From: CAZCFB01 sp964511535 | Lineage (GTDB): Bacteria; Myxococcota_A; Polyangia; GCA-2747355; CAZCFB01 | Length of the DNA stretch: 37,571 nt | Reading direction: 5' to 3' | Assembly: GCA_964511535.1 (NCBI GenBank) | Contig: CAZEFW010000087.1 | Coordinates: 1-37,571, forward strand | Part shown: piece after piece, positions 33,047 to 37,571 of the stretch | Layout of the letters: the number at the start of each line of letters is the position of its first letter | How positions within the stretch are numbered: the stretch's first letter is position 1 | Notes under the pieces: model-generated | Database searches by the model: none | Seen by the model: only the letters and a program-made list of their open reading frames with translations | What the model was told of the DNA's origin: nothing | Made by a program: the position numbers and the translations under genes

Positions 33047-33103
33047 GAGCTTCAGATAATAGGGCTGGTCGGCCCCTGGATAAAACCCCACAATGCGGAG
33101 CCC

Positions 33104-34438
33104 ATGCCCCCCCACCTGACACAGGTGCCGCTGACCCGGGCCATCATTCAGCTCTCCTGGCCCGCCATCACGTCGATGTTGCTGGTCAACCTGGTCAACC
33201 TGGTGGACGCGTTCTGGGTCGGCAAGCTGGGCACCGACGCTCTTGGCGGCATGACCGCCTCGGCCTTTTTGGTGTGGTGCTTTCATAGCGCGGGGATGCT
33301 GGTGGGCACCGGGGTCAACGCCATGGTGGCCCGCCGGGTGGGCGAGCAGCAGGATCACAGGGCGGGCCGCGCCGGGGCCCACGGCCTGCTGCTGGCCCTG
33401 GCCGCGGCGGCGCTGGTCATGGGCATCGGGCTGCCTACCCAGGGCCCGGTGCTGGCATCGCTGGACCTCAAGCCCGCGGTCATCACCGCCGGGATGGATT
33501 ACCTGACCCCCATCCTGTACGGCTTCCCTTCCATCACCCTGTGGTACGCAGTGGACGCCATCTTCCGCGGCAGCGGCGACACCCGCTCTCCCATGCAGAT
33601 CCTGGCCATCTGCCTGCTGTTCAACGCCGTGCTCGACCCGCTGCTCATCTTCGGCGCCGGCCCGATCCCGGCCCTCGGCATCGCCGGCGCCGGCTGGGCC
33701 ACGGTGGCGGCCCACGCCATGAGCGTGGCGCTCGGCCTGATCTGGCTGCGGCGCCGGGCGGTGCGGCCGACCTTTGGATCCAGGCCGATGGATCCAAAGA
33801 CCTATCTCTCCTTGCTGCGCATCGGCACTCCCATCGGCGTCACCACCCTGCTGTTCAGCCTGATCTACATCGCCCTGACCCCCATCATCTCAACGGTGGG
33901 CAGCGCCGCGGTGGCCGCCATCGGCGTGGGCCACCGGCTAGAGGGCGTTTGTTACTTCTCGTGCATGGGTTTTTCCACCGCCGCTGCCACGCTGGTAGGC
34001 CAGTACCTGGGCGCAGGCGACCCGGACAGGGCCGCGCGCGCCGCCTGGGCCACTACCGGCATATCGGCGGCCTTCCTCGGCGTCATCGTGCTGATATTTT
34101 TGGTCTTTGCCCCGCAGTTGATCGGAATTTTCTCCGACGATCCCGAGGTCATCGCCCAGGGCGCGCTCTATCTGCGCATCGTGGCCGTCTTCGAGGTGGC
34201 CATGGCCCCCGAGCTGGTCCTGGAAGGCGCATTTTCAGGCGCGGGCAACTCCATGCCGCCCATGCTCGTGGGCGTGCCCCTCACCGCCGTCCGGGTGCCG
34301 CTGGCCCACCTGCTGTGCCGCACGTTCGGCTGGGGCGCGGCAGGAATCTGGTGGGCCATCAGCGTCACCACCCTGCTCAAGGGGGCGGCCCTCATGGCCT
34401 GGTTCGCTGCAGGGCGGTGGAAGCACACCCGGGTCTGA
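33104..34438 (+). CDS. MATE-family multidrug/Na+ (H+) antiporter
   Basis: The 444-residue product has 12 hydrophobic helices in two related halves, the normal MATE size. Helix 1 (IIQLSWPAITSMLLVNLVNL) and VDAFWVGKLGTDALGG match the MATE N-terminus. GSGDTRSPM after helix 4 and the second-half equivalent GAGNSMPPM are the paired loop motifs. It exports cationic drugs, metabolites or secondary products across the inner membrane using Na+ or H+; the substrate is unknown. ATG 33104 has a weak CGGAG upstream. It probably stands alone, as the next gene has its own sigma-54 promoter. Confidence 0.93.
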   Translation: MPPHLTQVPLTRAIIQLSWPAITSMLLVNLVNLVDAFWVGKLGTDALGGMTASAFLVWCFHSAGMLVGTGVNAMVARRVGEQQDHRAGRAGAHGLLLALAAAALVMGIGLPTQGPVLASLDLKPAVITAGMDYLTPILYGFPSITLWYAVDAIFRGSGDTRSPMQILAICLLFNAVLDPLLIFGAGPIPALGIAGAGWATVAAHAMSVALGLIWLRRRAVRPTFGSRPMDPKTYLSLLRIGTPIGVTTLLFSLIYIALTPIISTVGSAAVAAIGVGHRLEGVCYFSCMGFSTAAATLVGQYLGAGDPDRAARAAWATTGISAAFLGVIVLIFLVFAPQLIGIFSDDPEVIAQGALYLRIVAVFEVAMAPELVLEGAFSGAGNSMPPMLVGVPLTAVRVPLAHLLCRTFGWGAAGIWWAISVTTLLKGAALMAWFAAGRWKHTRV

Positions 34439-34565
34439 CACAAAAGTCATACCCCCGGCGATCCATGACATAAAAGCCCCGATCGCCCGGTTCGAGGCGA
34501 TGTCTCCCCTTGGGCCGATCCAGAAAAGACACAATTATTACAGGTCCTTGAAGGATTTTTTCGCC

Positions 34566-34580
34566 TGGCACCGCCCTTGC
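34566..34580 (+). promoter_or_regulatory. Sigma-54 (RpoN) promoter of the beta-propeller lipoprotein
   Basis: CTGGCACC-GCCC-TTGCT matches YTGGCACG-N4-TTGCW at all but one position, with 10 bp between GG (34567-34568) and GC (34579-34580). The predicted start near 34592 gives a leader of about 22 nt with AAGGAGG before ATG 34614. An enhancer-binding activator is therefore expected; its site should lie in 34440-34550. Confidence 0.8.
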
Positions 34581-34613
34581 TCATTGGAAGGCCACGAAAT
34601 CAAGGAGGCAGAA

Positions 34614-36305
34614 ATGACCAAGTCCACGGCAGCAATCATCCTGGCAGCGCTCACCTCCCTGGCCCTGGCTGCCAGCGGCTGCGGCAGCATGGGCAGCGAC
34701 GAAATGGGCGCCAACGCCAAGGTCCCGCCCACCAACAGCAAGACCCCCGAGATCAACGAACCTGACCTGTACAGGCAGTTCGGCGATCACCTCTATGTTC
34801 AGAATCCCCAGACTGGCCTGAACATCCTGGACATCTCCACCCCCAAGAAGCCGCGGCTGCTGGGTCGGGCCAAGGTCACCGGCGGCGCCGGCGCCGAGAT
34901 CTACGTCAAGGGCCACCAGGCGGTGGTGATGCTCAAGAGCGCCACCAGCCATTGCCGCTCCCCCAAGAAGCTGGATCCCATGGGCTGGAGCCTTGGGTCC
35001 GAGGTGGCCATCGTGGACGTCAAGTCCAAGACCCACCCGCGCATCGTGGAGCGCTACTGCCTGCCCGGCGGCCTGGTGGCCAGCCGCACCGTGGACCATA
35101 TCCTCTACGCGGTGACCACTGCCTCGGGCCGCGGCTCCCGCGCCATCTCCATCAACCTGGCCGACCCGCACCACGCGGTGGTGGTGCAGCAGCTGCAGTT
35201 CCCCGACGCCTCCAAGGAGATCAAGGTCACGCCGGTGAGCATCTTCGTGGCCGGCCGCGTGTCTGGCTCGTACAACCGCACCCGCGTGGGCTACATCTCC
35301 ATCAACAGCCAGGGCAAGATGACCCCCCGCGGCACCATCGACCTGCCGGGCGCGCCCATGGGCCGCTTCCACATGGACCAGCACGGCGATCAGTTTCGCA
35401 TCGTGACCTACAACAGCAGCAACCGGGAGACCATCCTGTCCGTGCTCGACATGAAGAACCCTGACAAGCCGAGCATCATGGGCCAGCTGAGCAACATCGG
35501 CCGCTGGGAGAAGCTGTACGCCACCCGCTTCGACGGCGACTACGCCTACGTGGTCACCTTCCGCCAGACCGACCCGCTGTGGATCATCGACCTGAAGAAC
35601 CCGACGCACCCGCGCATCATCGGCGAGCTGCACGTGCCGGGCTGGAGCGACTTCATCTTCGTGCGTGGCAGCCGGCTGATCACCGTGGGCCGCGGCGACC
35701 GGGGCGCCTACCTTGGCGTCTCCCTGTTCGACATCAGCGACAAGACCAAGCCGCGCTCCCTGAGCCAGATCTCCCTGGGCGACTCCACCTCCACCAGCGA
35801 GGCCAACGTGGACCACCGCGGCGTGACCATCCTGGAAGGCAGCGGCAAGCAGAACCCGGTGGTGGTGGTGCCCTTCACCAAGCTGAACTACGACCGCGAG
35901 TGCACCGTGACCAACGTCTTGCAGCTGGTGGAGGTGCAGACCGCGAAGCTCAAGACCCGCGGCAAGGTCAAGCAGAAGGGGCTCATCCGTCGCTCGCTCA
36001 TGGTCGGCGGCGAGCTGTACTCCATCAGCGACTACGAGGTGCTGGCGGTGGACCTGAGCAACATGGACAGCCCCCGGGTGGACACCGCGGTCACCGTGGG
36101 GACCGACCCCAACAGCGGCAGCAGCCAGTACAAGGGCTACTGTGGCTACTACGGCCACGGGGACTACGTGGACAATGGCTTCAACGGCCCGTTCGAGTTC
36201 ATGTGCACCATCCCCGCCGGCGAGGGCCAGGACGGCGCCCCGCTGCCGCCGCTCTCAGTGCTGCTCGGCCTGGCGGCGCTGCTGTGGCGCATGCGCAGGC
36301 GATAG
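34614..36305 (+). CDS. Beta-propeller lipoprotein with C-terminal hydrophobic/arginine anchor
   Basis: The 563-residue product starts at ATG 34614 with AAGGAGG. The lipobox is LALAASGC (Cys at about residue 22). The body has blades such as GLNILDISTPKKPRLLG and a stretch that fits the secreted beta-propeller domain (PF09826) as I recall it: DYAYVVTFRQTDPLWIIDL, then NPTHPRIIGELHVPGWSDFI, at about residues 304-342. The end, GAPLPPLSVLLGLAALLWRMRRR, is a MYXO-CTERM-like hydrophobic helix plus basic tail, but the adjacent Cys lies about 11 residues before it, in FMCTIPAGEG. Having both an N-terminal lipid site and a C-terminal anchor is unusual. Role unknown; surface scaffold or enzyme-associated propeller. 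It is controlled by the sigma-54 promoter at 34566-34580. Confidence 0.85.
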   Translation: MTKSTAAIILAALTSLALAASGCGSMGSDEMGANAKVPPTNSKTPEINEPDLYRQFGDHLYVQNPQTGLNILDISTPKKPRLLGRAKVTGGAGAEIYVKGHQAVVMLKSATSHCRSPKKLDPMGWSLGSEVAIVDVKSKTHPRIVERYCLPGGLVASRTVDHILYAVTTASGRGSRAISINLADPHHAVVVQQLQFPDASKEIKVTPVSIFVAGRVSGSYNRTRVGYISINSQGKMTPRGTIDLPGAPMGRFHMDQHGDQFRIVTYNSSNRETILSVLDMKNPDKPSIMGQLSNIGRWEKLYATRFDGDYAYVVTFRQTDPLWIIDLKNPTHPRIIGELHVPGWSDFIFVRGSRLITVGRGDRGAYLGVSLFDISDKTKPRSLSQISLGDSTSTSEANVDHRGVTILEGSGKQNPVVVVPFTKLNYDRECTVTNVLQLVEVQTAKLKTRGKVKQKGLIRRSLMVGGELYSISDYEVLAVDLSNMDSPRVDTAVTVGTDPNSGSSQYKGYCGYYGHGDYVDNGFNGPFEFMCTIPAGEGQDGAPLPPLSVLLGLAALLWRMRRR

Positions 36306-36409
36306 TCCGGGCCACCGAGGCCGCTGTCGCGGCCTGTGGCAAATGAGGCGGCGCCGCGGAGATGTTGTGACGCTTGCCGAATCGCTGAAGACCTGCCCCG
36401 ATCCATCAG

Positions 36410-36415
36410 TATAAT
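36410..36415 (+). promoter_or_regulatory. -10 box giving a leaderless mRNA for the 151-residue protein
   Basis: Perfect TATAAT with 6 nt (GCGCCC) before ATG 36422. No clear -35 box lies 16-18 bp upstream. Confidence 0.6.
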
Positions 36416-36421
36416 GCGCCC

Positions 36422-36877
36422 ATGGACATCACCACCCTGGGGCGCCTGACCCGCCCGGAGCTCGAGGAGCTCTACCTTCAGGACCGCCCCATCGAGATCC
36501 CCAGCGGGCTGTACCGTGCGGTGCACCTCTGCTGGCTCGAAAACCCCACCGCCCGGCGACGGCGCGTGCGGGCTGCCCTCTCCCCTCTGTTCGCCCTGCC
36601 CCCCTTCGGAATCGACTTCCGCAGCCGTCGGTGGTGGTTCTACTACCCGCGCCTGCAGGCGGGCTCCTTCATCCCCACGCCGGGCACCTCCCGCTGGCGC
36701 GACACCGCGGCCCTGCGCCTGACCTACGACGTCTCTCGACTGCCGCGCCCCCTGCGCTCGCGCCTGTACGACGAGATCAAGCCGCTGTCAGAGGACACCT
36801 GCCTCGGCATGGGCGGCGTCAACGCGGAGAAAGGCCGCGGAGACATCTTCTTCTTCGGCATGGAGCGCGTGGAGTAG
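36422..36877 (+). CDS. Hypothetical protein, 151 residues
   Basis: There is no signal peptide or membrane helix, so it is probably cytosolic. The N-terminal 40 residues are helical and acidic (TRPELEELYLQDRPIEIP), followed by an Arg-rich stretch. The C-terminal part is aromatic and beta-like (RRWWFYYPRLQAG; ALRLTYDVSRLP) and ends SEDTCLGMGGVNAEKGRGDI-FFFGMERV. The closing 'LGxG...D(I/F)FFF..(E/L)R' pattern recalls small lipocalin-like conserved hypothetical proteins, but I do not recognise the family. It is leaderless, with -10 TATAAT 6 nt before the ATG and no Shine-Dalgarno. Confidence 0.75.
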   Translation: MDITTLGRLTRPELEELYLQDRPIEIPSGLYRAVHLCWLENPTARRRRVRAALSPLFALPPFGIDFRSRRWWFYYPRLQAGSFIPTPGTSRWRDTAALRLTYDVSRLPRPLRSRLYDEIKPLSEDTCLGMGGVNAEKGRGDIFFFGMERVE

Positions 36878-36967
36878 CTGCCCCTGCCCTCTGCCGCCCA
36901 GCCGTGCTCGAAGCGGCGGATTTTGCTGCAAATTCGACCCAGAACGGGTTGCATTTTTCGGCCGCTC

Positions 36968-36976
36968 TGGTACACT
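36968..36976 (+). promoter_or_regulatory. Possible extended -10 promoter of the DUF222/HNH gene
   Basis: TGGTACACT followed by an A/T-rich initial region; a start near 36983 gives a leader of about 29 nt to ATG 37012. Confidence 0.35.
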
Positions 36977-37011
36977 TAAATATCCGAAACAAATAACAAA
37001 ACAGGCAAAGA

Positions 37012-37571
37012 ATGGACCTCGAAAACACCGTCGAGAGCGCGCCCGATCTGTCCCGAGATTCCACCGACGTGCTGGCCGACAAGATCGCTATTCTGTCGGC
37101 TCACATCCAGGCGGCCACCTGCCGGCTGCTGCTGCTCATCGCCGAGATGGACCGGCGCGGCGGGTGGGCCGGGATGGGCTTCGTCTCCTGCGCGCACTGG
37201 CTGTCCCATCGCACCGGAGAGAGACTGCCCACCGCGCGGGAGAAGGTGCGGGTGGCTCGCAAGCTGGTGGAGTGCCCATTGGTGGTGGAGGCGTTTTCAC
37301 AGGGGCGCATCTCATACTCGAAGGTGCGAGCCATCAGCCGCATCGTCACCCCGGAGAACGAGGCGACGCTGCTGGAGTACGCCCTGGACGGCACCACCTC
37401 CCAGCTCGAGCGCGTGGTGCGCCTGTACCGCCAGGCCGCGCCCGTGGAGCAGGAGCTGGCAAAGCAACAGCATGACGAGCGGTACTTGAGCTATCACTTC
37501 GACGACAACAATATGTTGGTGCTCAAGGGGCGGCTGCCGCCCGAGGCGGGTGCGCTGCTGGTCAAGGCGCT
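37012..37571 (+). CDS. DUF222 / HNH endonuclease-type protein, N-terminal part (runs off window)
   Basis: At least 186 residues are open to the right edge without a stop. The readable part is the helical DUF222-like region that precedes a C-terminal HNH nuclease domain in many actinobacterial and myxobacterial proteins. Visible segments are IAEMDRRGGWAGMGFVSCAH with WLSHRTGE, AREKVRVARKLVECPLVVEA, FSQGRISYSKVRAISRIVTP, and SYHFDDNNMLVLKGRLPPEAGALLVKAL. The LPPEAGALL... step normally leads to the domain boundary. The nuclease domain itself is outside the window. The upstream 134 bp are noncoding and less GC-rich. Such genes are often multicopy and may be of mobile origin. Confidence 0.8.
   Translation, partial: MDLENTVESAPDLSRDSTDVLADKIAILSAHIQAATCRLLLLIAEMDRRGGWAGMGFVSCAHWLSHRTGERLPTAREKVRVARKLVECPLVVEAFSQGRISYSKVRAISRIVTPENEATLLEYALDGTTSQLERVVRLYRQAAPVEQELAKQQHDERYLSYHFDDNNMLVLKGRLPPEAGALLVKA

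Noticed and set aside
36893..36924. Possible intrinsic terminator after the 151-residue protein gene
   Set aside because: Only a 5-bp GCCGC/GCGGC stem with a 15-nt loop and four T residues; too weak to call.

Overview
The window is very GC-rich and gene-dense. It reads like a piece of a draft genome or metagenome scaffold from a deltaproteobacterium in the broad sense, most likely Myxococcota. This rests on a C-terminal tail of MYXO-CTERM type on a secreted metalloprotease, a eukaryote-type Ser/Thr kinase with C-terminal PEGA domains, many lipoproteins with low-complexity linkers, a GYF_2 protein, a hybrid receiver/PAS/kinase protein, and sigma-54 type promoters. A run of exactly 100 N (10903-11002) marks a scaffold join of unknown true size that cuts two genes. 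No rRNA, tRNA, CRISPR array or recognisable insertion sequence was seen. All family assignments are by reading motifs; no database search was run.

Layout. (1) 1-5656: the tail of a probable sulfatase, then a minus-strand operon of two paralogous polytopic membrane proteins that each end in pentapeptide repeats, with a small single-pass membrane protein between them. A divergent single-pass protein (4664-5656) looks like a paralogue of the small one. (2) 5682-10902: an operon headed by a TetR regulator with a perfect 19-bp palindromic operator over its own promoter. It continues with a thiamine-diphosphate enzyme, a bile-acid/sodium-symporter-family transporter, an extended SDR and a classical SDR that runs into the gap. 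This looks like uptake and catabolism of an organic acid or similar small molecule. (3) 11003-13479: a truncated secreted GYF_2 protein, divergent from a convincing xsc (sulfoacetaldehyde acetyltransferase, sulfonate catabolism), followed by two copies of a palindromic repeat exactly 60 bp apart. (4) 13589-19051: a DUF6209-like lipoprotein with a possible sigma-54 promoter, a CPBP intramembrane protease, an odd protein joining a RiPP-leader-like N-terminus to an internal Tat/lipoprotein signal, an APC permease, a cysteine-rich lipoprotein with proline-rich heptads, and a small four-helix membrane protein.

(5) 19105-27149 is a partial type VI secretion locus: a Ser/Thr kinase, a large amidase/M23-like peptidoglycan-hydrolase candidate effector, a 61-residue lipoprotein-like peptide, then hcp, tssE, tssF and tssG. 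The other core genes (tssA, B, C, H, I, J, K, L, M) are absent from this window. Short heptad repeats lie on both sides of tssF-tssG. (6) 27262-30285: a gluzincin metalloprotease with a MYXO-CTERM-like tail, divergent from an extensin-like lipoprotein. (7) 30383-37571: a receiver-PAS-histidine-kinase protein with secretion-ATPase-N-like repeats and a zinc ribbon, a lipoprotein, a MATE transporter divergent from it, a beta-propeller lipoprotein behind a good sigma-54 promoter, an unknown 151-residue protein, and the start of a DUF222/HNH-type protein.

Two genome-style features recur. Several genes have a -10-like hexamer only 6-7 nt before the start codon, which predicts leaderless mRNAs (4664, 18511 minus, 18575, 36422). 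Adjacent genes often overlap by ATGA. The parts most likely to hold undescribed biology are the membrane/pentapeptide-repeat locus, the candidate effector with its neighbouring kinase and small peptide, and the leader-like Tat protein at 16000-16464.
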